A stretch of DNA of 64,000 nt from Polycyclovorans sp964425915. Lineage in GTDB: Bacteria > Pseudomonadota > Gammaproteobacteria > Nevskiales > Nevskiaceae. A model generated the notes under the pieces. That model searched no databases. It saw only the letters and a program-made list of their open reading frames with translations, and was not told where the DNA came from. Positions 1 through 8,264 of the stretch are shown here, in pieces; the first letter of the stretch is position 1, and the number at the start of each line of letters is the position of its first letter. The DNA lies in NCBI GenBank assembly GCA_964425915.1, contig CAYROO010000003.1:124001-188000 (forward strand), in the 5' to 3' direction. A program made the position numbers and the translations under genes.

Positions 1-354
1 CACCACGAAGGCGCCGTCGGTGTGCCGCCGGACGGCCAGCATGCCCAGCCATCGATCAACGCCGAGCCGTGCGGGATCGGTATAGGCCACACGCAAACCC
101 TCGCTCACCGCCCGGGTGCGCGCCAGCTGCGGGGCCAGGCCGTAGCGCTGGGTGAGCCCGGCCACCAACGCCGGCTCATGGACCGCCCCCAGGACGTGAG
201 ACACCCACACCTGATCGGGCCGGGTCACGGGCAGCTGCGCCACCAGGGTCTGAAAATCGCCTCCGTGCGGCAGGGCGCCGCCATACTGCACACCGTCGGC
301 GCCGACGCGCCCCCACTTGAGCCGGGTGTTGCCGATATCGAGCAGCAGAATCAT
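1..354 (-). CDS. coaX: Type III pantothenate kinase (partial, cut by window edge)
   Basis: N-terminal 118 codons of a type III pantothenate kinase, the first step of coenzyme A synthesis (ATP-dependent phosphorylation of pantothenate). The visible start reads MILLLDIGNTRLKWG, the acidic phosphate-binding motif DxGNTxxKW typical of the ASKHA-fold CoaX family. Further on, residues resembling DRWLGMLAVRR match the conserved GxDRW region. The ATG overlaps the birA stop codon (ATGA), so it is translationally coupled to birA, a common pairing in proteobacteria. The C-terminal half lies outside the window. The start is well supported by the overlap and the motif position. Confidence 0.9.
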   Translation of the reverse strand, partial: MILLLDIGNTRLKWGRVGADGVQYGGALPHGGDFQTLVAQLPVTRPDQVWVSHVLGAVHEPALVAGLTQRYGLAPQLARTRAVSEGLRVAYTDPARLGVDRWLGMLAVRRHTDGAFVV

Positions 355-1322
355 GTCGCTGGCGCCATGCGTACGGAGACCTCGCCACTGTGCAGCGGTT
401 TCAGTTGCCCGCCCACCTCGACCTGCAGCGCACCTTGGGCATCAATGCCGCGGGCGATGCCTTGCCAGGGCCCGTCGGCGCCGATCACCGTCACTGGACG
501 GTCGCGGGTAAGGTCCCGCGCCGCCCAGCGATCGCGCCACGGCGCGAAGCCGCAATCGGCATAGTCGGTCAGCATGGCGGCCAGCCGCTGCAGCAAGACC
601 GTCGCCAGGGCGTTGCGGTCCAGCGGGGTGTCGCGCAGTTGGTCGGCCGCCACCCAGGGCTGATCCGGTGCCTGCGCCGCATCAAAGGGTCGGACATTGA
701 GGCCGACGCCGATGACAATCCGGCAAGCGCCGCCGGTTTCGCCGCGGTGTTCCAGAAGAATGCCCCCGAGCTTTCGGCCCAGCGCGTACAGGTCATTGGG
801 CCACTTCAACTGCACGGAGTCGATGCCCTGCTCGGACAGCGCCTGCGCCGCACATACGCCAACCGCCAGCGGCAGGCAGCTGAGATCGCGCGGCCAGCTG
901 GCAAAACTCCAGGCAAGCGAACAGATCAGGTTGTGGCCAAACGGCGACACCCACTGCCGCCCGCGACGGCCGCGCCCACCTTGCTGGTACTCCGCCAACA
1001 GGGCCTGCGGATCCTGTTCCGGATCGCTGTCGAGCAGGTCGGAGTTGGTGGAGCCGGTCACTGGCACCAGCGACAGGCGCCAACCCACCGGTCGCCGTAT
1101 CGCCTCGGCATCCAGCAGGGTCAGCGGCGTTTCCAGCCGATAGCCCCTGCCGTGACGACGCGCCACCCGCAGGCCGAAGGCATCGAGCGCATCGACCCGC
1201 TTGGCCAGCGCGGCGCGACTGATGGCGAAGGCGGAGGCCAGCTCGGCGCCGGAATGCCACTGACCATCGGCCAGCGCCGCCACCAGGGCCCGGTGTTGTT
1301 CGGGATTCAGCGGCTCAGCCAT
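351..1322 (-). CDS. birA: Bifunctional biotin ligase / biotin operon repressor BirA
   Basis: Attaches biotin to the biotin carboxyl carrier protein and, in the full-length form, represses biotin genes. The 323-residue protein has an N-terminal winged-helix DNA-binding region (about residues 5-65), then the ligase core with GRGRRGR at 116-122 (biotinyl-AMP loop) and KWPND at 173-177, and a C-terminal SH3-like domain. The N-terminal DNA-binding domain predicts that this is a regulatory BirA, which fits the BirA-box-like palindrome found upstream of bioB (50201-50233). It overlaps plsY upstream by 16 bp and coaX downstream by 4 bp. Confidence 0.95.
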   Translation of the reverse strand: MAEPLNPEQHRALVAALADGQWHSGAELASAFAISRAALAKRVDALDAFGLRVARRHGRGYRLETPLTLLDAEAIRRPVGWRLSLVPVTGSTNSDLLDSDPEQDPQALLAEYQQGGRGRRGRQWVSPFGHNLICSLAWSFASWPRDLSCLPLAVGVCAAQALSEQGIDSVQLKWPNDLYALGRKLGGILLEHRGETGGACRIVIGVGLNVRPFDAAQAPDQPWVAADQLRDTPLDRNALATVLLQRLAAMLTDYADCGFAPWRDRWAARDLTRDRPVTVIGADGPWQGIARGIDAQGALQVEVGGQLKPLHSGEVSVRMAPAT

Positions 1323-1957
1323 CGGCCCAGCACCCGCGCCCTCTCGAAGCGGTGCTCCTCACCGGAAAGCAGCTGGCGGACGTTGCGCCGATGCTTCCAC
1401 AGCACCAGCAGCGCCATGGCGATACCAAATGCACCGGTCACCGACCACAGCCCCGCTGGCGAGAAGCAGGCGATGTGCAGCACGGCCACCAGACTGGCGG
1501 TGAGCGTCGCCAGGCTGACGTAGCCGGTCAGCAGCACCACCAGCACGAAGGCCCCCAGCATCCAGCCGATGGCAATAGGCAACAGGCAGGCGAAAACACC
1601 CGCCAAGGTCGCCACCCCCTTGCCGCCCTGGAACCGATGGAATAGCGGGTAACAGTGTCCGAGCGCCACCATCACCCCGCAGCCATAGGCGATAGCTGCC
1701 GGTGACATCGCGGTGGCCCCCGGCAGCGGCCAGGGCAAGGCCGGGATCAGCACGGCTGCGGCCACGCCCTTGAGCACATCAATGGCAAGGACCGCGAGCG
1801 CGAAGGCCGCGCCCTGGGTCCGTAGCGCATTGGTGGCGCCGATGTTGCCGCTCCCGCTCTGGCGCAGGTCGACGCCGCCGCGCAGTGCGCCGACGATCAC
1901 GCCACCCATGACGCCCCCCAGCAGGTAGGCCAGCGTCCATTTGACGAGCAACTCCAT
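1307..1957 (-). CDS. plsY: Acyl-phosphate:glycerol-3-phosphate acyltransferase PlsY
   Basis: Integral membrane enzyme making lysophosphatidate from acyl-phosphate and glycerol-3-phosphate. The 216 residues form several hydrophobic segments. The conserved motif SGNIGATNALR (about residues 35-45) and the later GGKGVAT loop are PlsY signatures. It lies directly upstream of birA with a short overlap, so the two are probably co-transcribed with coaX. The window also encodes PlsB (15370-17880), so two alternative sn-1 acylation systems coexist, as in E. coli. Confidence 0.93.
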   Translation of the reverse strand: MELLVKWTLAYLLGGVMGGVIVGALRGGVDLRQSGSGNIGATNALRTQGAAFALAVLAIDVLKGVAAAVLIPALPWPLPGATAMSPAAIAYGCGVMVALGHCYPLFHRFQGGKGVATLAGVFACLLPIAIGWMLGAFVLVVLLTGYVSLATLTASLVAVLHIACFSPAGLWSVTGAFGIAMALLVLWKHRRNVRQLLSGEEHRFERARVLGRWLSR

Positions 1958-1960
1958 GAC

Positions 1961-3745
1961 TCAGGCCCCCAGCCAGGCGCGGCGACGTTCCAGCGCCGCC
2001 GCATCCGCGTCGGGATCGGGAATGAGGGTCCAGGTGTCCAGCGGCGGCGGTGCCGGAACCAGGGTGACCGTCGACAGCCGACCGCCGCGGAAACGATGCA
2101 CCGGGACCGGCCGCTGCGGTGGCAGTTGCGACAGCACCTGCAGGGCGGTCGCCGCCTGAAGCTGCCAGCCGTCCACCGCCACCAGCACATCGCCCACCGC
2201 CAGGTCAGCCTGCTCGGCAGCACTGTCGCTGCGCACCTGGGTGATGCGCAGACTGTCCGGTGCCAGACGCACCCCCAAGGCACTGGGGGGCGGCGTGCCC
2301 GGCACTCGGCCGCCGGTATCGCCGGTGTTGACGGCGGCGCGCAGCACCGCCGCCACACCGAACGGCTTGAGCCAATCGGCCAGCGGCAGTTCCTCAGTGC
2401 TGCGCAGCGCCATATCGAAGAACGGCTGTAGGTCCTGCCCCCCCACTTCCAGCGCCAGGGCCTCCAGGCCGCGCTCGGGCATCGGCACCCCAGTCGCACC
2501 GTAGCGGGCCCAGGCCAGTCGCATCACGGTGTCGAGCGACTGTCCCCGCAAGCGCAACTGCAGGTCCAGTCCCAGCGCCACCAGGGCGCCCTTCACGTAG
2601 TAGCTGACAGTCTGGTTGGGCGTGTTCTCGTCCGGCTGGTAGTACTTGGTCCAGGTCTCGAAGCTGGACGCCTCCAGGCTGTGCAAGTGCCGGCCTGGCA
2701 TACGCCAAACGCGCGTGGCCTGGGCCGCCAGCAGGTCGAGGTAATCCTCCATCGGCACCAGCCCGGCGCGCAGCAGGAACTGGTCATCGTAGTAGCTGGT
2801 GACACCTTCGTAATGCCACAGATCGCGCGAGTAGGCTTCCTGCGCAAGGTCGCTCTCGGCAAACGCCTGGGCGGTCAGCCGCTTGACGTTCCACAGGTGG
2901 AAGTACTCGTGCGAGGCCAGCCCCAGGAAGGCGCGATAGCCGGGCTTCAGGTCGGTCTCGCCGGGGGCCGGGAGGTCATCCCGCGCGCACACCAGGGCGG
3001 TGGCATGGCGGTGCTCCAGACCACCATACCCGCGCGTCATCACATGCGTCAGGAACAGGTAACGGTCCAGCGTCAGGCTGTGCCCGAACAGCGCGTGCTC
3101 GACGCTGCAGATGCGCGCCAGGTCACGGGTGACCCGCTCAGTATCCACCGGGGCATGCCCTGCCAGCACCAGGCTGTGGGGCATACCGTCGACGTCGAAG
3201 TCGATGCGCTCGAAGGGGCCCATTTCCACCGGGTGATCGATGAGGTCCTCGTAGTCGTCGGCGCGATATCGGCCGAAGCCGTCTGCATCAATGGCCAGCG
3301 GCAGAAGACTGGTGGCCAGGCGCCAATCACGACAGGCGGAATCCTGTGGCGGCCGGATCTCGATCTCCAGCGGTCCGTCGGTCTGGCCCAGTACCGCAAA
3401 ACAAAGGGAACTGGGGTTGAAGAAGCCGCGCCCGGTGTCGAGAAATGCCTTGCGTACCGAGGGGTCGAAGGCATAGACGCGGTAGCGCAGTACCAGCGGT
3501 GCGGCACCCGGGGCGGCGCGAAAGGTCGACTTGTCGAGCTGGGTCAGCGGGCAGGGGCTGCCGTCGGCGAGCTCGGCACGCAGGTCCACCACGTGCTTGG
3601 CAAAGTCGCGGATGCAGTAGCTGCCGCGCAGCCAGGCCGGCATTCGAAACACCTGCCCGGCGGGGTCCGGCTGGGGCACCCGCAGCTCAACGGCGAACAG
3701 GTGGGCGCGAGGGGCGGCGGGCGAGATCAGGTAATGGACGGACAT
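1961..3745 (-). CDS. M61 family glycyl aminopeptidase with PDZ domain
   Basis: A 594-residue metallopeptidase of the M61 (glycyl aminopeptidase) family. The zinc motif HEYFH lies at about 279-283 and is followed by LWNVKR, highly characteristic of M61. The N-terminal third is the beta-rich M61 domain, and residues near the C terminus (around LGVRLAPDSLRITQVRSDSAAEQADLAVGD, shown here only as a description of the start LGVRLAPDSL) form a PDZ-like peptide-binding domain. The start at MSVHYLIS was preferred over an upstream in-frame ATG because family homology begins there. No signal peptide is obvious, so a cytoplasmic location is likely. It ends 3 bp before plsY and may head the plsY-birA-coaX operon. 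Confidence 0.88.
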   Translation of the reverse strand: MSVHYLISPAAPRAHLFAVELRVPQPDPAGQVFRMPAWLRGSYCIRDFAKHVVDLRAELADGSPCPLTQLDKSTFRAAPGAAPLVLRYRVYAFDPSVRKAFLDTGRGFFNPSSLCFAVLGQTDGPLEIEIRPPQDSACRDWRLATSLLPLAIDADGFGRYRADDYEDLIDHPVEMGPFERIDFDVDGMPHSLVLAGHAPVDTERVTRDLARICSVEHALFGHSLTLDRYLFLTHVMTRGYGGLEHRHATALVCARDDLPAPGETDLKPGYRAFLGLASHEYFHLWNVKRLTAQAFAESDLAQEAYSRDLWHYEGVTSYYDDQFLLRAGLVPMEDYLDLLAAQATRVWRMPGRHLHSLEASSFETWTKYYQPDENTPNQTVSYYVKGALVALGLDLQLRLRGQSLDTVMRLAWARYGATGVPMPERGLEALALEVGGQDLQPFFDMALRSTEELPLADWLKPFGVAAVLRAAVNTGDTGGRVPGTPPPSALGVRLAPDSLRITQVRSDSAAEQADLAVGDVLVAVDGWQLQAATALQVLSQLPPQRPVPVHRFRGGRLSTVTLVPAPPPLDTWTLIPDPDADAAALERRRAWLGA

Positions 3746-3795
3746 GCGGGCGCGACGGCGATCAAAGCGCCATTGTAGGCCCAGTGCGTCCGCGG

Positions 3796-5421
3796 TTAGG
3801 GGGCCGCCGCCTGCAGGAAAATGGGATTGCCGATGATGGTGCGCGACTGCAGGTCGCGCAGTTCGATGCGCCACACGGTGCCCAGCGGCCCCTCCGCCAG
3901 TCGGCCCCGGCTGGCTGCACGCTCATCGACGAAGGGATCGGTGAGCACCGGTACCACCGCGACCGGTGCACCGTTGCGGAAATAGGTGAGGACCTGCCCG
4001 GCGCCGCCGGTGACGGTGGTCCGCAAGGTCGCATCAACGCCCTCGCCCACGATCAGGGTGTCACCGTAGATCCCCGATTGGCCGTCGCTGGTATGCCCCT
4101 CGAACCCCACGGTGGGGCTACCGGACACCCCGCGGGTGCGGATGTAGGCATGGCCGGCCTGCAACGCCGCTTGCAAGGCCGGACGTGACAAATTGTTTGC
4201 ATAAACAGCCGTTACAGAGCTTCCATAACCCTTTCGCGCGCGATCCGCCGGTGCATCGATGCCCTTGGAATCCGAGCCTGACACCGCCGTGATGCGGTGA
4301 CCGGCACGCAACTGCGCCTCCCACAGCCAGATCGCGGTGGTGGTGAAGGGATTCTCGATCTGTCCCGGCAGCGGCAGGCCGAAGTCGCTGGCTGAGTTAA
4401 GAATGGGCCCGTTGAGCACCTCCAGGGTGTCGACCTGTCCCCAGTCGATGGCGTCGCCCAGCTCGAAGGCACAGCCGCGACAGAAATTGCTGAACAGCGG
4501 CCCCGGGAAAGTGGTGGGGTGATTGACCTGGAACAGCGCGCCGTCGGCCTTGGCACGGCGCTGGATCTCACCGATATCGACACCCGGCGCGCCATGGCGG
4601 TAGTCCAGCACTGAGGGTGTCTCGCCGTGGGTGTTGACGTGCCCGAAGTAGGTGATGACCTCGCGCCCCGGCCAGATCAGGAGGTCCGGATTCAGACGCT
4701 GGGTCAGCCCCAGGGTGTCCCAGTGACGCCCGGTGACGTACTCGGTCACCATCAGAAAATCGAGGCCGGCGGCCCGGCTCTGGGCGATCATTTCGGCGTC
4801 GTCCGGCCCCGTCGGCTGGCTGTGAAAGGCGTGCATGTGTAAGTCGCCGTGGTACCAGCCGGGGCCGAAACGGGCGATGTGTGCCGGGTCCACCGGGTCA
4901 GCCGCCACCGCGGCCGGCCCCTGCGCATCGTCGCAGCGGATTTCGAGGCGCCAACGTGCGCCCTGCGGGCTAACCGCCGCAATGCCCAACTCGGCGTGCC
5001 ACAGGCCGGGCTCAATGGCGCCGGGCTGGAAGCCGCGATCCGCTGCGCCGGCCTCGACGAACACTGGCGGCTGGTCGCGGTCGAGCCGACCCTGACGCGA
5101 CCCGCCCCAACCGCGGAAGCCCGCGGGGGTGCCGACCCCATCGGCATCCCACAAGCCGAGGTCGAGGGTGGTGGCGGTCAGCGGTGTCGACGGCAGGCCG
5201 GGCGCTTCGATCCAGCCGTAAGCGACTTCCACCCGACCGGTGCCCGGGGCCACGGTAAACGGCTGCAGGTGGTACTGCCGGGCGTCACCCGGCCCGACCG
5301 TGCCTTCGAACACCTGTCGCGGCGCACCGGGCGCACAGCTGCGTTCCAGCGCCAGCGGCTGTCCCGCCCCACAGGCCGACAGCAGCAGTAGTAGCGGGTA
5401 TCCATAGCGATAACGGTTCAT
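3796..5421 (-). CDS. CehA/McbA-type PHP-domain metallohydrolase, lipoprotein
   Basis: Predicted lipoprotein of 541 residues. The start reads MNRYRYGYP followed by a hydrophobic run and lipobox LSAC with Cys17. The PHP-like metal-binding motif HGDLHMHAFHS sits at about 191-201, followed by a TEY motif and further His/Asp ligands such as VNHPTTFPG. These match the CehA/McbA family of metal-dependent hydrolases. The N-terminal 180 residues look like a beta-rich ancillary domain. The substrate cannot be told from sequence: characterised relatives hydrolyse carbamate or phosphoester bonds. It is divergently oriented to the esterase at 5517, across a 95-bp gap containing a 10-bp dyad. Confidence 0.75.
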   Translation of the reverse strand: MNRYRYGYPLLLLLSACGAGQPLALERSCAPGAPRQVFEGTVGPGDARQYHLQPFTVAPGTGRVEVAYGWIEAPGLPSTPLTATTLDLGLWDADGVGTPAGFRGWGGSRQGRLDRDQPPVFVEAGAADRGFQPGAIEPGLWHAELGIAAVSPQGARWRLEIRCDDAQGPAAVAADPVDPAHIARFGPGWYHGDLHMHAFHSQPTGPDDAEMIAQSRAAGLDFLMVTEYVTGRHWDTLGLTQRLNPDLLIWPGREVITYFGHVNTHGETPSVLDYRHGAPGVDIGEIQRRAKADGALFQVNHPTTFPGPLFSNFCRGCAFELGDAIDWGQVDTLEVLNGPILNSASDFGLPLPGQIENPFTTTAIWLWEAQLRAGHRITAVSGSDSKGIDAPADRARKGYGSSVTAVYANNLSRPALQAALQAGHAYIRTRGVSGSPTVGFEGHTSDGQSGIYGDTLIVGEGVDATLRTTVTGGAGQVLTYFRNGAPVAVVPVLTDPFVDERAASRGRLAEGPLGTVWRIELRDLQSRTIIGNPIFLQAAAP

Positions 5422-5454
5422 GGCATCGAGTGTAGCGAGACTGCGGGACGGTCC

Positions 5455-5497
5455 CGTGAAGCCGCAGCCGCAGGCGCGTAAGCTTGCCGGCTTCACG
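5455..5497. promoter_or_regulatory. 10-bp dyad in divergent intergenic region
   Basis: The arms cgtgaagccg (5455-5464) and cggcttcacg (5488-5497) are perfect inverted repeats separated by 23 bp, between two divergent genes. This could be an operator pair or an RNA hairpin in the esterase leader. The binding factor is unknown. Confidence 0.35.
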
Positions 5498-5516
5498 TCC
5501 TCGCGAAAGGCTGACC

Positions 5517-6449
5517 ATGACCGACACGCCATTCCGTCCCGCCGCTGCGCCCAGCCTGCGCGCCCGGCTGTTCCGCCACGGGGTAAAGCTGCTGATTCAC
5601 CCGATCTTTGCCCGACCGGACCTCAGCGTGGAACAGCGTCGCGCCAAACTACTGCGCCTGACCACCCTCGCGCAGTTCACCATCCCCAGGGGCAGCCGCT
5701 TCTCCGCCGGTGTGCTGGGCGGCGTGCCGCTGGAATGGACCGACCCGCCGGGTGCCACGCGCGGCGTGTTGCTGTATCTGCACGGCGGCGCCTATGTGCT
5801 GGGCGCGCCCCAGGTGTACCGCGAACTCACCGCCCGCTTCGCCCGCGATGCCGGCGTGCGGGTGGCCACCCTCGACTACCGGCTGGCGCCAGAGCACCCG
5901 TTCCCGGCTGCCGTTGACGATGCCATCAGCGCTTACCGCGCGCTGCTGGAAGACACGCCGGCGGAACGCATCGTGGTGGCGGGCGACTCCGCGGGCGGCG
6001 GCCTCAGTCTCGCGCTACTGCAAGGTCTGCGCGACCTGGGGCTACCGATGCCGGCGGGCGCCGCCCTGCTGTCGCCCTGGGGCGATCTGACCGGCACCCT
6101 CCCCGCCTATACGCGCGAGGCGCATCGCGAGCCGCTGCTGCATGTGCCCACCCTGCGCGAGTGCGGACAGGCTTACGCGGGTAGCACCGCACTCGATCAT
6201 CCGCAGCTGTCACCGATCCACGCTGATTACCAGGGGCTGCCGCCCTTGCTGATCCAGGCCACCGACGCCGAGGTGCTGGCCGATGACGCGCGCCAGATTC
6301 ATCAGCGGGCCCAAGCCGCGGGCGTCAACGTCGCCCTGGAGCTGTGGCCCGGGCTTTGGCATGTCTGGCAGCTGTTTGCCGGGCTGGTGCCGGAAGCTGG
6401 CGAAGCCAGCGCGCGGATGGGCCGCTGGATGGGCGCTCGACTGTCATGA
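5517..6449 (+). CDS. HSL-family alpha/beta hydrolase (esterase)
   Basis: A 310-residue carboxylesterase of the hormone-sensitive-lipase family. The oxyanion motif HGGAY begins at residue 89, the nucleophile elbow GDSAG is at 156-160 (Ser158), and a C-terminal WPGLWHVW segment supplies the catalytic His. The Asp probably lies in the ATDAEVL region. No signal peptide is seen. The start MTDTP was chosen because homology begins just after it. Its stop overlaps the start of the next hydrolase (ATGA), so the genes from 5517 to 8213 probably form one operon. Natural substrate unknown. Confidence 0.88.
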   Translation: MTDTPFRPAAAPSLRARLFRHGVKLLIHPIFARPDLSVEQRRAKLLRLTTLAQFTIPRGSRFSAGVLGGVPLEWTDPPGATRGVLLYLHGGAYVLGAPQVYRELTARFARDAGVRVATLDYRLAPEHPFPAAVDDAISAYRALLEDTPAERIVVAGDSAGGGLSLALLQGLRDLGLPMPAGAALLSPWGDLTGTLPAYTREAHREPLLHVPTLRECGQAYAGSTALDHPQLSPIHADYQGLPPLLIQATDAEVLADDARQIHQRAQAAGVNVALELWPGLWHVWQLFAGLVPEAGEASARMGRWMGARLS

Positions 6450-7348
6450 GCGCGGTACCGGGGCCCGATGCCTGGTACGCCGAGGCGCAACACTTCACGT
6501 TTCGCGGCCACCCGATCCCCTACCGCGACAGCGGCAGCGGCAGCTCGGCGGTGCTGCTGATCCACGGCTTTCCCACCTGCAGCTGGGACTGGGCGCCGCT
6601 GTGGCCGCGTCTGGTGGCACGTTACGGTCGGGTGATTGCCCCTGACATGCTCGGCTTCGGGCGCGCACCCAAGCCGCGCTGGCATCGCTACGACCTGATG
6701 GAGCAGGCGGACCTGCACACCGCCTTGTTGGCGCAGCTGGGTATCCGCGAGATGCGGGTGGTGGCCCATGACTACGGCGTCAGCGTGGCCCAGGAACTGC
6801 TGGCCCGCGACCTCGACGGTCCGCAGCCGGCGGCGCTGAAGTGCGTGGCCCTGCTCAATGGCGGGCTGTTCCCGGAAACCCATCGCCAGACCCGCATGCA
6901 ACAGCTGGTGCACTCGCCGCTCGGCGGGTTGATCGTCTGGCTGTCGACCCAGCGCAGCTTCAACCGCAGCTTTTCGCTGGTGTTCGGCCCGCGGTCGAAG
7001 CCGTCCGCGGCAGACCTGGACGCCTTCTGGTCACTGCTCAGCCACAACAACGGACATCACCGTCTGCACCGTCTGATCCGCTATATCGATGACCGCCGAC
7101 AGCACCGTGAACGCTGGGTCGGCGCCCTGCAGCGTACGGCGGTCCCACTGCGCCTGATCAACGGCCCCGAAGACCCGGTGTCCGGCGCCCATATGGTGGC
7201 GCGCTACCGCGCACTGGTGCCAGCACCGGATGTGGTCAGTCTGCCAGGCATCGGCCACTACCCACAGGTGGAAGCCCCGGACGCGGTGTGGGCGGCCCTG
7301 CAGCCGTTTCTGGACGCCCACGGTCCTCGGGTATCCTCCGCACCATGA
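6446..7348 (+). CDS. Alpha/beta hydrolase, haloalkane dehalogenase / epoxide hydrolase type
   Basis: A 300-residue alpha/beta hydrolase. The oxyanion motif HGFPTCSWDW starts at residue 40, and the nucleophile elbow reads AHDYGVS with Asp109 rather than Ser. An Asp nucleophile is characteristic of haloalkane dehalogenases and epoxide hydrolases. A late Asp (NGPEDPVSG) and His (LPGIGHYPQ) complete a triad. Which of the two chemistries applies cannot be decided from sequence alone. Start and stop codons overlap those of both neighbours (ATGA), indicating coupled translation. Confidence 0.85.
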   Translation: MSAVPGPDAWYAEAQHFTFRGHPIPYRDSGSGSSAVLLIHGFPTCSWDWAPLWPRLVARYGRVIAPDMLGFGRAPKPRWHRYDLMEQADLHTALLAQLGIREMRVVAHDYGVSVAQELLARDLDGPQPAALKCVALLNGGLFPETHRQTRMQQLVHSPLGGLIVWLSTQRSFNRSFSLVFGPRSKPSAADLDAFWSLLSHNNGHHRLHRLIRYIDDRRQHRERWVGALQRTAVPLRLINGPEDPVSGAHMVARYRALVPAPDVVSLPGIGHYPQVEAPDAVWAALQPFLDAHGPRVSSAP

Positions 7349-7548
7349 CGCGATCCTCCCTGCCGCCTGCCCTGGCCTTGCTGGCCCTGGGCCTCACCGC
7401 CTGTATGCACACCAAGTCCACCGTCGTCGGCAGTGACCACGCGCCAGAGCGCATCATCTCCGCCAGCGAACTCCCGGCGGAAGGCTGCAAGCGCAAGCGC
7501 CTACCGTCGACCGGCCGGATGGCCTGGGTCTGCCCGGAGGCACCATGA
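7345..7548 (+). CDS. Small predicted lipoprotein
   Basis: A 67-residue protein that starts MTRSSLPPALALLALGLTAC, a clear lipoprotein signal with the modified Cys at residue 20. The mature part is about 47 residues, polar, with two further Cys (EGCKRKR and AWVCPEAP) that could form a disulfide. No family was recognised. ATGA overlaps at both ends place it in the same operon as the flanking hydrolase and membrane protein. Confidence 0.7.
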   Translation: MTRSSLPPALALLALGLTACMHTKSTVVGSDHAPERIISASELPAEGCKRKRLPSTGRMAWVCPEAP

Positions 7549-8213
7549 GCCGGGCATTCGCCGCGCACGGTGGCCGCGAGTTGCTCGCCTTCCACCTGGT
7601 GTTCGCCCTGCTGACCCTGCCGGTCGTGCTGTATGCCACCGGGCCGCAGTACGGCGCCGGTGTACTGGGGCTGGCGGTGCTCTACAACCTGGCCTTGCCG
7701 GCCTACGCCCTGTTCCGTCGCCACAGCGATTGGCTGGCCCGGTGGGCCTTTCTGTTGCCGGTGTCCATGGGGCAGGTCCTGCCAGACTGGGCGCTGGTGG
7801 AGATCGCCGGCACCCTGCAGTTTCCCGATCACGGCATCAGCCGCATCGGCGGCGCCGTGCCGCTGTACTTCATGGGCCTGTGGATCATGCTGCTGTTCCC
7901 CGTCACCCAGCTGGCGGATGCCGCCCGCGGCCTCCGCTACCCGGTGGTGGTGGTGCTCGGCGGCCTGCTGTTTGCCGCCGCCGAGTGGGCCGCGCCAATG
8001 CTGCGGCTGTGGCAGCCGGTCAACATTGATACGGTTGCCGGCGTCGCCTGGTACACCGTGCCTGCGGAAATGGCCTTGTGTGTGGCCTGTCTGTGGGCCT
8101 ATCGACTGACGCAGCACCAGGGCCTGCTGTCGCGGCTCTGGGCGGCGGTGATGATCGTCGGTTTCTACACCGGCGCCCTGATGATTAGCCTGCTCGCGTT
8201 CGGCGCCCCCTGA
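7545..8213 (+). CDS. Uncharacterised multi-pass membrane protein
   Basis: A 222-residue, very hydrophobic protein with about six predicted membrane segments and little soluble sequence. No catalytic motif or family was recognised. It is the last gene of the run beginning at 5517 and overlaps the small lipoprotein gene by 4 bp. A 51-bp gap with a weak GC-rich hairpin (about 8224-8245) separates it from purD. Confidence 0.7.
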   Translation: MSRAFAAHGGRELLAFHLVFALLTLPVVLYATGPQYGAGVLGLAVLYNLALPAYALFRRHSDWLARWAFLLPVSMGQVLPDWALVEIAGTLQFPDHGISRIGGAVPLYFMGLWIMLLFPVTQLADAARGLRYPVVVVLGGLLFAAAEWAAPMLRLWQPVNIDTVAGVAWYTVPAEMALCVACLWAYRLTQHQGLLSRLWAAVMIVGFYTGALMISLLAFGAP

Positions 8214-8264
8214 TCTCTCACTGCGGGCGCCCACGACGGGCGTCCGTTACGCAAGGAAGTTCTG

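Noticed and set aside
8224..8245. Hairpin between the membrane protein gene and purD as a terminator
   Set aside because: The stem is short with G-T pairs and there is no T run, so it is too weak to list as a feature.
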